A DNA stretch of 64,000 nucleotides from Haladaptatus salinisoli (lineage in GTDB: Archaea > Halobacteriota > Halobacteria > Halobacteriales > Haladaptataceae), in assembly GCF_020614375.1 (NCBI RefSeq), contig NZ_CP085327.1, forward strand, positions 2,592,823 through 2,656,822. The letters are read 5' to 3'. Below the pieces are notes generated by a model. That model was not told the DNA's origin. It searched no databases and saw nothing but the letters and a program-made list of their open reading frames with translations. The position numbers were made by a program, and so were the translations under genes. Of this stretch, positions 26,469-35,882 are shown piece by piece. Positions within the stretch are counted from its first letter, which is position 1, and each line of letters opens with the position of its first letter.

Positions 26469-26930
26469 CTACTCTTCGATGACGAACGCCTCGTGGGCCG
26501 CGTTCCGGAGCGCGTCCGAACGCCCGTACTCGCCCGGCGCGATGGCGACCGTCCGGACGCCGTTCCGCGCCGCCTTCTCGAGCACGGGCTTGAAGTCCGT
26601 ATCCCGGGACGAGATGGCGAGCACGTCCACGCGGTCGTCCAGCGCGAGTTCGGTGGCGTCGATGGCGAGTTTCACGTCCACGTCGCCGCTCGTCACGATC
26701 ACCTCGAACCCGCGCGCCTCCGCCGCCTGGATCAGACCCGGCGTGGCGTGTTCGTCGAGGTAGAGTCGAGAGACGACCAGTTGGCCGAGCTGGACGCCCG
26801 CAGCGCGCACGTCGTCCAAATCGACGTCGAACTCGTCGCGGAGCACGTTCGGTCCGTCGACGAACAGCGCGACGGTTCGGCCGTCTTCGTCGCGGTCGCC
26901 GCCGAGCAACGACCGCAAGCCGCCGGTCAT
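26469..26930 (-). CDS. NYN domain (LabA/DUF88) RNase-fold protein
   Basis: 153 residues from the ATG at 26928-26930. The PIN-like NYN fold is shown by ALFVDGPNVLRDEFDVD (first catalytic Asp, about 25), VDVKLAIDATELALDD (about 95-110) and LAISSRDTDFKPVLEKAARNG (about 115-135), the conserved acidic triad of this metal-dependent nuclease group. The length agrees with the archaeal TIGR00288-like subgroup. Substrate unknown, probably RNA. A longer in-frame start at 27068 is rejected because the extra region is Arg-rich and lacks homology. Confidence 0.86.
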   Translation of the reverse strand: MTGGLRSLLGGDRDEDGRTVALFVDGPNVLRDEFDVDLDDVRAAGVQLGQLVVSRLYLDEHATPGLIQAAEARGFEVIVTSGDVDVKLAIDATELALDDRVDVLAISSRDTDFKPVLEKAARNGVRTVAIAPGEYGRSDALRNAAHEAFVIEE

Positions 26931-27062
26931 GGGGCGAACTACCCGACACCGGAACATAGCCGTGGCGATTTCTCCCGCTCCCGTCGGCCGCTCCCCTCGG
27001 TTCGGTCTCCGCCAGTTCTCCGTCGCACCTCGAATCGACCGATTGGTTCCTCGAACGTGTAT

Positions 27063-27127
27063 ATTCATTTATTTGTACCATCCTACATATTTACACCTCC
27101 GAATGAATAAAATTTATATATGTATAA
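27063..27127 (+). promoter_or_regulatory. Promoter and AT-rich control region of the halolysin gene
   Basis: An AT-rich island in otherwise GC-rich DNA. A TATA box, tttatata (27113-27120), is centred about 31 bases before the ATG at 27148. Upstream, ATTCATT (27063-27069) and AATGAAT (27102-27108) form an inverted repeat with a 32-base spacer, a possible activator or repressor site. Growth-phase control is common for haloarchaeal proteases but is not shown here. Confidence 0.6.
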
Positions 27128-27147
27128 GAGGTGGGTTAATCCGCTGC

Positions 27148-28722
27148 ATGGCAGACGACAACACATCGCGGTTCGATCGACGTACATTCCTGAAAGCGAC
27201 CGGCGCTGCCGGTGCTGCGGCGGCGCTCGGCGGGGTCACGGCGGCGACGCCCGGCCGGAACCCCGGCCCGAAAGAGGACGAGGTACTGGTCGGCGTCTCG
27301 GCCGGGAAAGGCGACATCGAGCGGACGGTCGCCCGGCACGTTCCCGGCAAGGCCGAGGTCGTTCACAAGAACGAGAACCTGCGCTACGTCGCGGTGAAGT
27401 TTCCCGGCAACGAGACCGCTCGCGAGAACTTCATCAGCGCTATCACGAAGAAAGACGGCATCAAGTACGCCGAGAAGAACGCCACGCACACGACGCAACT
27501 GACGCCGAACGACCCGCAGTTCGGCAGTCAGTACGCGCCCCAGCAGGTCAAGTCCGACCAGGCGTGGGACACGACGCTCGGCTCCTCGAACGTCACCATC
27601 GCCGTGGTCGACACGGGCGCGCAGTACGACCACCCCGACCTCGCGGCCAACTACAAGTCCAACCCCGGCAAGGACTTCGCGGACGACGACAGCGACCCGT
27701 ATCCGGACGCGCCGCAGGACGAGTACCACGCGACGCACGTCTCCGGTTGCGCCGCGGCGGTCGTCGACAACGGCACCGGCGTCGCCGGCCAGGGCAACTC
27801 CTCGCTCATCAACGGCCGGGCGCTCGACGAGAGCGGCAGCGGTTCCACCTCCGACATCGCCGACGCGGTCCGGTGGGCGACCGACCAGGGCGCCGACATC
27901 ATCAACATGTCCCTCGGCGGCGGCGGCTACACGAGCACGATGAAGAACGCCGTCTCGTACGCGCAGAACAACGGCAGCCTCGTCATCTGCGCCGCCGGTA
28001 ACAACGGCAGCAGCAGCGTCTCCTACCCGGCGGCCTACAGCGAGTGCGTGGCGGTCTCCGCCGTGGACAGCAACGAGCAGCTCGCGTCGTTCTCGCAGTA
28101 CGGGAGCAGCGTCGAACTCTGCGCGCCCGGCGTCGACGTGCTCTCGACCACCACCGAGATCCGCGGCTCCTACGAGAAGCTCTCGGGCACCTCGATGGCG
28201 ACGCCCGTCGTCTCCGGCGTGGCCGGTCTGACCCTCGCTCAGTGGAGCAGCCTCACCAACTCCGAACTGCGGAGCCACCTCAAGAACACGGCGGAGGACA
28301 TCGGTCTCTCCTCGGACAAGCAGGGGAGCGGTCAGGTCGACGCCTACGCCGCGGTCACGACGGAGCCCGGCAGCGGCGGTGGCGGCGGTGGCGGTGGCGG
28401 CGATTCCACTTCCCAGACGATTAGCGACTCGCTGTCGAGCTACGCGGACTACGACGATTACACGTGGTCGTGGGAGTACAGCAGTCCGAGCCAGATCGTC
28501 GTCGAACTCGCCGGCCCGAGCGACGCCGACTTCGACCTCTACGTCAACGAGGGCACGACGACCAACGCCTCTCCGAACAACTACGATTACGGCTCCTACA
28601 GCCCGGACAGCCAGGAATCGATAACCATCGACAGCCCCGACACCTCCACCGCGCTGCAGATCGACGTCGACTCCTACAGCGGGTCGGGTAGCTACGACCT
28701 GACCATCACGGAGTACCAGTAG
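27148..28722 (+). CDS. Halolysin-like subtilisin-family serine protease, Tat-exported
   Basis: 524 residues. A twin-arginine signal (DRRTFLKATGAAGAAAALGG, 10-29) directs export of the folded enzyme. An I9-type propeptide follows (about 42-118), then the S8 catalytic domain (about 125-405) with Asp155 (VVDTGAQYDHPDL), His194 (HATHVSG), Asn285 (AAGNNG) and Ser349 (GTSMATP). A run of nine Gly leads to a C-terminal PPC domain (about 430-524). The usual HGTHV motif is HATHV here. It is a secreted endoprotease for extracellular protein. An in-frame upstream start is rejected because it precedes the TATA box at 27113-27120. Confidence 0.95.
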   Translation: MADDNTSRFDRRTFLKATGAAGAAAALGGVTAATPGRNPGPKEDEVLVGVSAGKGDIERTVARHVPGKAEVVHKNENLRYVAVKFPGNETARENFISAITKKDGIKYAEKNATHTTQLTPNDPQFGSQYAPQQVKSDQAWDTTLGSSNVTIAVVDTGAQYDHPDLAANYKSNPGKDFADDDSDPYPDAPQDEYHATHVSGCAAAVVDNGTGVAGQGNSSLINGRALDESGSGSTSDIADAVRWATDQGADIINMSLGGGGYTSTMKNAVSYAQNNGSLVICAAGNNGSSSVSYPAAYSECVAVSAVDSNEQLASFSQYGSSVELCAPGVDVLSTTTEIRGSYEKLSGTSMATPVVSGVAGLTLAQWSSLTNSELRSHLKNTAEDIGLSSDKQGSGQVDAYAAVTTEPGSGGGGGGGGGDSTSQTISDSLSSYADYDDYTWSWEYSSPSQIVVELAGPSDADFDLYVNEGTTTNASPNNYDYGSYSPDSQESITIDSPDTSTALQIDVDSYSGSGSYDLTITEYQ

Positions 28723-28851
28723 TTCTCGTTCCATCGGTCCCCGTCCTCTCCCGTCCGACGCCGACGAGTGGCGACGCTTCCTTCGATTCTCGTCCCCCGA
28801 AAGTGGCCCGAACTATACGGCTTTATCCGTCGTCAGGACGAACCGTCGCCC

Positions 28852-30549
28852 ATGGCTGCACCGACGGGAATCACGGCCGGACTCATCGACTTGCTCGCCG
28901 TCTTCATCATCGCCGGGGGAGTCGGTGTTTTCGTCGCCAAGGTGGGGCGCTTCCCGTACACCATCGCCCTCCTCCTCGCGGGGCTCGCCGTCTCCGTCCT
29001 CCACATCCACATCGACATCCAACTCTCGCACGACCTCATCCTGCTCGTGCTCCTGCCGCCGCTCCTGTTCGAGGGCGCGGCCACGACCGACTTGGAACGC
29101 TTCCGCGAGAACATCGTCCCCATCCTGGCGCTCGCCGTCCCCGGACTCATCGTCTCGATACTCATCCTCGGTTGGCTCGGCCACTACGCCTTCGGTTTCC
29201 CGCTCCTCATCGCCGCGCTCTTCGCGGCGATGATACTCCCGACCGACCCCGTCTCGGTGCTGGCGCTGTTCGAGGAACTCGGCGCACCCGACCGCCTCTC
29301 GGTGTTGGTCGAAGGGGAGAGCCTCATCAACGACGGCGTCGGCGTCGTCATCTTCTCGACGCTGTTCGCGCTGGTGATCGACTCGCAGGACACTCCGCTC
29401 TCCGAACTCATCTCGCTACAGACCGTCGCCAACGCGGGCGTCGAAATCGTCGTCGCCAGTCTGGGCGGCCTGTTCGTCGGGCTGGCCACGGGGTACGTCG
29501 TCTACCGCATCATGAGGAATCTGGACGAGCACATGACCGAAATCGTGCTCACGCTCATCCTCGCGTACGGGAGCTTCCTGCTCGCCGAACACTACCTCCA
29601 CTTCAGCGGCGTCATCGCCACCGTCACCGCGGGACTGTTCATCGGCAACCGGGGCGCGGAGTACGCCATGAGCCCCCAGACGAAGATATCCGTGTTCAAC
29701 ACGTGGGACACCGCCGCGTTCCTCGTCAACACGCTCATCTTCGTGCTCATCGGCGCGAAGACGCCCATCGCGCAGATGCTCGCCCACTGGCAACTCATCG
29801 CCATCGCCATCGCTCTGACCCTGTTCGTCCGCGCGCTCGTCGTCTACCCCATCACGGGCATCGTCAACCGGTTCAGCAACCGAACCGTGCCGTTCTCGTA
29901 CCAGCACGTGATGGTCTGGGGTGGGCTGCACGCCTCGATTCCCATCGCGCTCGTGCTCGGTCTGCCCGACGGTCCCGACGGTTTCCCGTACGTCGCGGAA
30001 CTCCGCGCGATGGTGTTCGGCGTCGCCGCCTTCAGCCTCGTCGTTCAGGGGCTGACGATGGAGAACCTGCTCGACCGCCTCGGCGTCGTCACGCGCACGG
30101 AGACGGAGTCGCTCTACGAACTCCTCCTCGGGCGCGCGCGGGCGGTGGACTCCGCGCTCGACGCCGCGGAGCGACTCCACAACCGCGGTGACCTCCCGGG
30201 CGACGTGTACGACGACTTCCGCGGCGAGTACGAACGGGAGAAAAACGACCTGAACGCGGCCATCTCTCGCATTCTCCGCGAGAATCCCGACCTCCGCAGG
30301 GAGGAACTCCTCGTCGGCGAGCGCCGCGTCCTGAAACAGGAAAAGAGCGCCATCATGAGCGCGATGCGGTCGGGCGTCGTCAGCGACGACGTGGGCGAGC
30401 GACTGCTGGAGGAGGTCGACCTCAAACTCGACCGGGTGGACGCGGGCGAGAGCACCGTCCGAAGGGACCCCGGGACGGAAGGGTACGAGGAGTTCTGGCG
30501 CGCGCGCCTCGACGAGTACGGTATCGACCCCTCCGCCGGGGACGACTGA
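28852..30549 (+). CDS. nhaP: CPA1-family Na+/H+ antiporter (NhaP type)
   Basis: 565 residues. About 12 membrane helices span residues 10-410; PTDPVSVLALFEELGAPDRL and VEGESLINDGVGVVIF carry the conserved acidic ion site, with the Asn-Asp pair of electroneutral CPA1 exchangers. The rest (about 425-565) is a soluble helical, highly charged cytoplasmic tail, typical of regulatory C-termini. It should export Na+ in exchange for H+ and help keep the salt-in balance. The ATG at 28852 is supported by a TATA-like gctttatcc about 29 bases upstream; an earlier in-frame start at 28768 is rejected. Confidence 0.93.
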   Translation: MAAPTGITAGLIDLLAVFIIAGGVGVFVAKVGRFPYTIALLLAGLAVSVLHIHIDIQLSHDLILLVLLPPLLFEGAATTDLERFRENIVPILALAVPGLIVSILILGWLGHYAFGFPLLIAALFAAMILPTDPVSVLALFEELGAPDRLSVLVEGESLINDGVGVVIFSTLFALVIDSQDTPLSELISLQTVANAGVEIVVASLGGLFVGLATGYVVYRIMRNLDEHMTEIVLTLILAYGSFLLAEHYLHFSGVIATVTAGLFIGNRGAEYAMSPQTKISVFNTWDTAAFLVNTLIFVLIGAKTPIAQMLAHWQLIAIAIALTLFVRALVVYPITGIVNRFSNRTVPFSYQHVMVWGGLHASIPIALVLGLPDGPDGFPYVAELRAMVFGVAAFSLVVQGLTMENLLDRLGVVTRTETESLYELLLGRARAVDSALDAAERLHNRGDLPGDVYDDFRGEYEREKNDLNAAISRILRENPDLRREELLVGERRVLKQEKSAIMSAMRSGVVSDDVGERLLEEVDLKLDRVDAGESTVRRDPGTEGYEEFWRARLDEYGIDPSAGDD

Positions 30550-30626
30550 CCCGAACGTTCAAGTACCGAACCGGAACCAGTCCGGGGTGACCGACGACGC
30601 GAACGCACCGGTCGGTCCGAACACCC

Positions 30627-30821
30627 ATGACCTGCCAGAACTGCGGACACACGGATTCGTTCGTCTTGCTCCTCGACGTCGCCGCTCGGATTACGGAAAC
30701 GGATATCGCGCCGCTCGACTGGTCGCTCGCCGTCCAGTGTCCCCGCTGCGAGAGCACCCACGTGGCCGCCGACCCGGGCGACCTGCTCGCCCGGATTCAG
30801 AACTCGACCACGCAGTCGTAG
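30627..30821 (+). CDS. Zinc-ribbon miniprotein (64 residues)
   Basis: Two CxxC knuckles, TCQNCGHTDSF (residues 2-12) and QCPRCESTHV (37-46), make a complete zinc ribbon, with nothing else in the protein. One-domain zinc-finger microproteins of this size are abundant in haloarchaea and some affect growth, biofilm or swarming in Haloferax (general knowledge); this one is not assigned. The 3' end overlaps the opposite gene at 30797 by 25 bases. It follows the antiporter gene by 77 bases on the same strand. Confidence 0.78.
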   Translation: MTCQNCGHTDSFVLLLDVAARITETDIAPLDWSLAVQCPRCESTHVAADPGDLLARIQNSTTQS

Positions 30822-31249
30822 CTCGCGTCGTCCGCCGGCGTCGTCGCGCCCGTCCACGTCACCAGCGTCGCGTCGACCGTCCCCGCCGTTCGCGCGAGCC
30901 GAGCTTCGAGCGCGCCGACCGTGGCGGGACAGAGACAGTCGACGAGCCGCTCGTGGTGTCGAAGCCACACTCCGTCGGGCGCGTGCTCGCGGAGCATCCG
31001 CTCCGCGTGGTCGATAGCGTCGGCGAGCGCCGTGGACCCGAACCGCCGTCGCGTTCGTCCGTCCGCCGTCGGCGTCGTGACGTACAGCGGGAGGTGCCAG
31101 TAATCGCCGCGGCACACCGCGACGGTCCCCGCGTCGAACGTTACGACGTCGTCGACGGAACCGGCGGGTGCCGGCCGACCGCGAACGAGGACGCTCTCCG
31201 CGCCGCGGTCGTGTAACTCTCGTGCGAACTCCGTCGTCGAAGTAGTCAT
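30797..31249 (-). CDS. Conserved haloarchaeal protein of unknown function
   Basis: 150 residues with no recognised domain. The body is rich in beta-strand segments (VDDVVTFDAGTVAVCRGDYWHLPLYVTT) and includes conserved-looking His and Cys (HHERLVDCLCPATVGALEARL), which could bind metal, but the spacing fits no known motif. Codon usage is normal for the region. The gene overlaps the zinc miniprotein tail to tail and diverges from the AbrB-like gene at 31315. Confidence 0.65.
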   Translation of the reverse strand: MTTSTTEFARELHDRGAESVLVRGRPAPAGSVDDVVTFDAGTVAVCRGDYWHLPLYVTTPTADGRTRRRFGSTALADAIDHAERMLREHAPDGVWLRHHERLVDCLCPATVGALEARLARTAGTVDATLVTWTGATTPADDASYDCVVEF

Positions 31250-31314
31250 TTGTGACTATAGTGTCGAAATAGCTAAGAATCCATAACAGTACCGATTCCG
31301 ATGGTGGGGGATAG

Positions 31315-31482
31315 ATGTCTTCCGAGCAAATCCTCGGCACGACGACCGTGACCCAACGCTGGCGAATCAGCCTCATCAAAGCGGTGCGCGAAGAGTTCGC
31401 CGAAGCGGGCGACGCAGTCGAAGAGGGCGACCGACTCGTGTTCAAGAAGCGCGACGGACAGATCGTCGTCGAACCGGCCTGA
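31315..31482 (+). CDS. AbrB/SpoVT-like 55-residue DNA-binding-type protein
   Basis: The peptide starts SSEQILGTTTVTQRWRISL and ends DRLVFKKRDGQIVVEPA. The V-T-x-x-x-R-I-S-L pattern, a central helix (KAVREEFAEAG) and the terminal EGDRLVFKKRDGQIVV strand pair match the swapped-hairpin AbrB fold used in antitoxins and transition-state regulators. Very short for a regulator, so it probably dimerises. It lies 50 bases upstream of gcvT on the same strand; control of the glycine cleavage operon, or co-transcription with it, is possible but untested. No toxin gene is adjacent. Confidence 0.7.
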   Translation: MSSEQILGTTTVTQRWRISLIKAVREEFAEAGDAVEEGDRLVFKKRDGQIVVEPA

Positions 31483-31532
31483 CCCCGCGAGAGAAAACAA
31501 AGCATTACTTCCCTCGCTTCGACGGGTCAGGT

Positions 31533-32630
31533 ATGCCCCTTCGGAAACCGCCGTTGCGCGACCGACACGACGAGCGGGGCGCGACGTTCACCGAGTTCGG
31601 TGGGTGGGATATGCCCGTCGAGTTCGATTCGATCAAAGAAGAGCACCGGAGCGTTCGGGAGTCAGTCGGCGTCTTCGACGTGTCCCACATGGGAGAACTC
31701 GAAGTCGGCGGGCCGGACGCCGAACAGCTCATGCAACGACTGACGACGAACGACGTGACCCAACTCGAACCGGGCGACTCCCAGTACTCGATGATAACCG
31801 ACGACGACGGCACCATCATCGACGACACCGTCGTCTACCGTCTCCCCGAGGACGACGAGGCGGACTACCTGTTCGTTCCGAACGCGGGTCACGACGAGCA
31901 GATGCACGACCGCTGGAAGCGGTTCCGGAACGAGTGGGAACTCGACGCGGAGATTCGAAACGCCACCGACGATTACGCCATGTACGCGGTACAGGGGCCG
32001 GACGCGGCCGACGCCGTGGCCGACGCGGCGGACGACTCCGTCGCGGACATCTCGAGGTTCGAGGCGAGGTACGTCGCCGTCTCGGGCGTTCGATGCTGGG
32101 TCGCGCGCACGGGGTACACGGGCGAGGACGGGTTCGAACTCGTCGTCCCGTGGAACGACGCGGAGACCGTCTGGGACGCCTTCGACTGCCAGCCCTGCGG
32201 GCTCGGCGCGCGCGACACGCTCCGCACCGAGATGGGTTTCCTCCTGTCCGGACAGGACTTCGACCCGGAGAACGACCCGCGAAACCCCTACGAGGCGAAG
32301 GTCGGGTTCACGGTGAAACTCGACACGGAGTTCGTCGGACGCGACGCCCTCGAACGAGTCAAGGAGGAGGGCGTCGAAGAGACGTTCGTCGGCTTCCGAC
32401 TCGTCGACCGGGGCGTGCCGCGCCACGGCTACGACATCACCAACACGAACGACACCATCATCGGGACGGTCACCAGCGGGACGATGAGTCCCACGCTCGG
32501 CGAACCCATCGGGCTGGGCTACGTGCCGACCGACTACGCGGACCCCGGCACCGTCATCCGCGTGATGGTGCGCGGCCAGTCGAAGAAAGCAAAGATTGAG
32601 AGCACACCGTTTCTGAAAGACAAACAATGA
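31533..32630 (+). CDS. gcvT: Glycine cleavage system T protein (aminomethyltransferase)
   Basis: 365 residues, the normal family size. It transfers the methylene group from the aminomethyl-lipoyl arm of GcvH to tetrahydrofolate (or the archaeal carrier) with release of NH3. Typical N-terminus [23 protein letters not shown] with the folate-domain motif, and [16 protein letters not shown] and [12 protein letters not shown] (about 190-201) near the substrate site. First gene of a four-gene operon; its stop overlaps gcvH by 4 bases (ATGA). The 55-codon AbrB-like gene is just upstream. Confidence 0.96.
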   Translation: MPLRKPPLRDRHDERGATFTEFGGWDMPVEFDSIKEEHRSVRESVGVFDVSHMGELEVGGPDAEQLMQRLTTNDVTQLEPGDSQYSMITDDDGTIIDDTVVYRLPEDDEADYLFVPNAGHDEQMHDRWKRFRNEWELDAEIRNATDDYAMYAVQGPDAADAVADAADDSVADISRFEARYVAVSGVRCWVARTGYTGEDGFELVVPWNDAETVWDAFDCQPCGLGARDTLRTEMGFLLSGQDFDPENDPRNPYEAKVGFTVKLDTEFVGRDALERVKEEGVEETFVGFRLVDRGVPRHGYDITNTNDTIIGTVTSGTMSPTLGEPIGLGYVPTDYADPGTVIRVMVRGQSKKAKIESTPFLKDKQ

Positions 32631-33010
32631 GCTTCGAAGTACCCGAGAACCGGAAGTATCTTGAATCGCACGAGTGGGTCGAAGTGACCGACGGAACCGG
32701 CCGAATCGGCATCACCGACTTCGCGCAGGACGAACTGGGCGACATCGTCTTCGTCGAACTCCCCGACGAGGGCGACGAGCTAACGCAGGGCGACCAGTTC
32801 GGCGTGGTCGAGAGCATCAAAGCGGTTTCCGACCTCTACTCGCCCGTCTCCGGCACCGTCTCGGCGGTCAACGACGAACTGGAGAGCACGCCCGAACTCG
32901 TCAACGACGATCCGTTCGGCGACGGGTGGATGCTCGAAGTCGAACTGTCCGACGAGGACCTCGGAGACGACCTACTGTCCGCGGAGGAGTACCGCGACCA
33001 GATCGAATGA
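32627..33010 (+). CDS. gcvH: Glycine cleavage system H protein (lipoyl carrier)
   Basis: 127 residues. It carries the lipoyl arm that shuttles the aminomethyl group among the P, T and L proteins. The lipoylated lysine is Lys65 in [17 protein letters not shown], exactly the family site; the N-terminal [10 protein letters not shown] is also standard. Both ends overlap neighbours by 4 bases, so translation is coupled. Lipoyl attachment enzymes and dihydrolipoyl dehydrogenase (L protein) are not in the window. Confidence 0.97.
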   Translation: MSFEVPENRKYLESHEWVEVTDGTGRIGITDFAQDELGDIVFVELPDEGDELTQGDQFGVVESIKAVSDLYSPVSGTVSAVNDELESTPELVNDDPFGDGWMLEVELSDEDLGDDLLSAEEYRDQIE

Positions 33011-34395
33011 GCGGAGGAGACGCGAGTGCGGGAAGCCCGTACGCCCCGCACACGACGGACGAGACGCAAGCGATGCTGGACGCCGTGGGGGTCGAGAGCG
33101 TCGAAGATCTCTTCGACATCCCCGAGTCGGTTCGGTTCGACGGCGAGTTCGGCATCGAGAAGCGCTCCGAACAGGCGACCCGCCGCGAGTTACAGCGAAC
33201 GCTCGGCAAGAACCGGAACCTCACCGAGTTTCTCGGACGGGGCCACTACAGCCACTACGTCCCGTCGCTGGTCGACCACATCGCGGACCGGTCGGAGTTT
33301 CTGACCTCGTACACGCAGTACCAGCCGGAGGTCACGCAGGGGTTCCTGCAGGCGTTGTTCGAGTACCAGTCGATGCTGGTCGAGTTGACCGGCCTCGAAA
33401 TCGCCAACGCCTCGATGTACGACCACGCGACGGCGCTGGCGGAGGCGGCGCTGCTGGCCGCCCGCGTCCGGAAGACGAGCGGAAACCGCGTGCTCGTCCC
33501 GGACATCCTGCTGCCCGAGCGAAAGAGCGTCCTCGAAAACTACGTCGACGGCCCGGGACTCGTCGTGGAGGAGTACGCCACGGACGACGCGAACGCGGAC
33601 GTGGCGGCACTCGAAGACGCGATGGACGACGACGTGGCGATGGTGTACGCCGAGAACCCGACGACGCGGGGAACCATCGAGGAGCACCTCGCCGAAATCG
33701 GCGACCTCGCGCACGACCGCGACGCGCTGTTCTGTCTCGGCTCCGACCCCGTCGCGCTCTCGCTGCTGCAGGAACCGGCGTCGGTGGGGGCCGACGTGGT
33801 CGTCGGCGACGCCGCGACGCTCGGCATGCCCGCGAGCTACGGGATGGGGCTCGGCCTGTTCGCCACGCGCGAGGAGTTCGTCCGGCAGGTGCCCGGCAGA
33901 CTCGTCGGCGTCAGCGAGGAGAGCGTTGCGCCGGCGGCGCAGCGAGACGAGGGCGACGAAACCGCCGAAGCCGGCGGTAATCGAGCCTTCACCCTCACGC
34001 TCCAGACGCGTGAACAGCACATCCGTCGAGAGCGCGCGACGAGCAACATCTGCACGAATCAGGCGTGGGTCGCGCTGCGAACCGCGATACACGCCGCCTA
34101 TCTCGGCTCGTCCGGGCTGGTCGAGTTGGCCGAAACCTGCGTGACGCGGGCCCGCGACCTCGCGGAGCGACTGGACGACATCAGCGGGGTGCAGGCTCCG
34201 GTTCACGACCGCCACCACTTCCGCGAGTTCGTCGCGCACACCGACCAACCCGCGCCGCCAATCGTCGCGGACCTGGAGGAACGCGGCTTCGCGGTGCACG
34301 AGGTCGGCGAGCACGAGGTGCAGATCTGCGTGACCGACGTGAACGAGCACATGACGGACGAGTTGGTCACGATGTTCGCGGAGGTGGCGCGATGA
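33007..34395 (+). CDS. gcvPA: Glycine dehydrogenase (decarboxylating) subunit 1
   Basis: 462 residues. Archaeal and some bacterial P proteins are split; this is the N-terminal-type half, lacking the PLP lysine. Recognised by [48 protein letters not shown] and the [17 protein letters not shown] segment. It forms an alpha2beta2 complex with GcvPB that decarboxylates glycine. The ATG at 33007 overlaps the gcvH stop (ATGA); an in-frame start earlier in gcvH is rejected because it would run through gcvH. Its own stop overlaps gcvPB by 4 bases. Confidence 0.95.
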   Translation: MSGGDASAGSPYAPHTTDETQAMLDAVGVESVEDLFDIPESVRFDGEFGIEKRSEQATRRELQRTLGKNRNLTEFLGRGHYSHYVPSLVDHIADRSEFLTSYTQYQPEVTQGFLQALFEYQSMLVELTGLEIANASMYDHATALAEAALLAARVRKTSGNRVLVPDILLPERKSVLENYVDGPGLVVEEYATDDANADVAALEDAMDDDVAMVYAENPTTRGTIEEHLAEIGDLAHDRDALFCLGSDPVALSLLQEPASVGADVVVGDAATLGMPASYGMGLGLFATREEFVRQVPGRLVGVSEESVAPAAQRDEGDETAEAGGNRAFTLTLQTREQHIRRERATSNICTNQAWVALRTAIHAAYLGSSGLVELAETCVTRARDLAERLDDISGVQAPVHDRHHFREFVAHTDQPAPPIVADLEERGFAVHEVGEHEVQICVTDVNEHMTDELVTMFAEVAR

Positions 34396-35813
34396 TCTAC
34401 ACCCAAGCGAAGTGGGAGCGCGAGGACGAGAACCTGTACGAACCGCTGCTCTCGGAGAAGGACGGGAAGGAGGTCGAGGTCGACTCGTCGCTCCCCGACG
34501 AGTTGACCCGCGACTCGCTCGAACTGCCCGACCTCTCGGAACCCGAACTCGCGCGCCACTACACGCGACTCAGCCAGATGAACTACGGCATCGACAGCGG
34601 CCCCTACCCCCTCGGCTCCTGTACGATGAAGTACAACCCGAAGTTCACGGAGGACGTGGCCGCGCTCCCCAGCGCGAGCGTCCACCCCGACCGCTCCGAG
34701 GGGTCGGTGCAGGGGACGCTCGAACTCCTGCACGGCCTGCAGGACTACCTCGCCCGAATCGGCGGGATGGACGCGGTGAGCCTCCAACCCCCCGCGGGCG
34801 CGGCGGGCGAGTTCACCGGCATCCTCGTCGCCAAAGCCTTCCACGAGGCGAACGGCGAGGGCGAACGGCGAACCGAGATAATCGTCCCCGACAGCGCCCA
34901 CGGCACCAACCCCGCCAGCGCGGCGCTCGGCGGGTACGACGTGGTCGAACTCCCGAGCGCGGAGGACGGGCGCGTCGAGGTCGACGCGCTCGAAGCCGCG
35001 GTCGGCGAGCGCACGGCGTTGTTCATGCTCACGAACCCGAACACGCTCGGACTGTTCGAGCGCGACATCGAGCGAATCGCCGAGATCGTCCACGATGCCG
35101 GCGGCCTGCTCTACTACGACGGCGCGAACCTGAACGCCCTGCTCGGCCGCGCCCGTCCCGGCGACATGGGCTTCGACATCATGCACTACAACGTCCACAA
35201 GACGTTCGCAACGCCCCACGGGGGCGGCGGTCCGGGCGCGGGGCCGGTCGGCGTGGCCGAGAAACTGGCCGAGTTCCTGCCCGCGCCGCGCGTGAGGAAG
35301 ACGAACGGAACCTACGAGCGATTCGACCCCGAGCGAACCATCGGGAAGGTACACGGGTTCGCGGGTAACTGGTTCGTGCTGGTCAAGGCCTACGCCTACA
35401 TCGCCCGCCTCGGCGACGAAGGGCTGTCGGACGCCAGCGCGAAGGCCGTGCTCAACGCGAACTACCTCGCCTCGCAGATCGAGTACGACGTACCGCACGA
35501 ACCGTTCCACCACGAGTTCGTCGCCAGCGCGGGCGACCAGGACGCCGCGGACGTGGCGAAGCGGATGCTCGATTACGGCGTCCACCCGCCGACGACGAAG
35601 TGGCCCGAAATCGTCTCGGAGGCGCTGATGACCGAACCGACCGAGATAGAGAACCGCGAGACCCTCGACCACCTCGCCGAGGCATTCAACGCGGTGGCGG
35701 CCGAGGACGACGAGACGTTGGAAGCCGCGCCCGAGCGGACGACCGCCCGGCGCATCGACCAGGCGAGCGCCGCGCGGAACCTGCGGCTCTCGTGGCGGGC
35801 GCTGTCCGAGTAG
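34392..35813 (+). CDS. gcvPB: Glycine dehydrogenase (decarboxylating) subunit 2
   Basis: 473 residues, the PLP-binding half of the split P protein. The catalytic lysine lies in [19 protein letters not shown] (about residue 275), with [13 protein letters not shown] and the [19 protein letters not shown] substrate and phosphate segments upstream. With GcvPA it removes CO2 from glycine and hands the aminomethyl group to GcvH. Last gene of the gcv operon, starting in an ATGA overlap; a T6 tract right after the stop is a likely terminator. Confidence 0.96.
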   Translation: MIYTQAKWEREDENLYEPLLSEKDGKEVEVDSSLPDELTRDSLELPDLSEPELARHYTRLSQMNYGIDSGPYPLGSCTMKYNPKFTEDVAALPSASVHPDRSEGSVQGTLELLHGLQDYLARIGGMDAVSLQPPAGAAGEFTGILVAKAFHEANGEGERRTEIIVPDSAHGTNPASAALGGYDVVELPSAEDGRVEVDALEAAVGERTALFMLTNPNTLGLFERDIERIAEIVHDAGGLLYYDGANLNALLGRARPGDMGFDIMHYNVHKTFATPHGGGGPGAGPVGVAEKLAEFLPAPRVRKTNGTYERFDPERTIGKVHGFAGNWFVLVKAYAYIARLGDEGLSDASAKAVLNANYLASQIEYDVPHEPFHHEFVASAGDQDAADVAKRMLDYGVHPPTTKWPEIVSEALMTEPTEIENRETLDHLAEAFNAVAAEDDETLEAAPERTTARRIDQASAARNLRLSWRALSE

Positions 35814-35819
35814 TTTTTT
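35814..35819 (+). terminator. T6 terminator after the gcv operon
   Basis: TAG stop followed directly by TTTTTT. Convergent genes meet here and the T-run fits intrinsic archaeal termination. Confidence 0.5.
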
Positions 35820-35882
35820 CTCCGTCTCACCGTCGACCCGACGGTCGCCGCGGAAATCGGCCGAGACGACGATTCGGTGCTC

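Noticed and set aside
28803..30191. Long plus-strand Arg-rich frame inside nhaP
   Set aside because: Out-of-frame shadow of a clear 12-helix antiporter; Arg/His-rich composition is not haloarchaeal.
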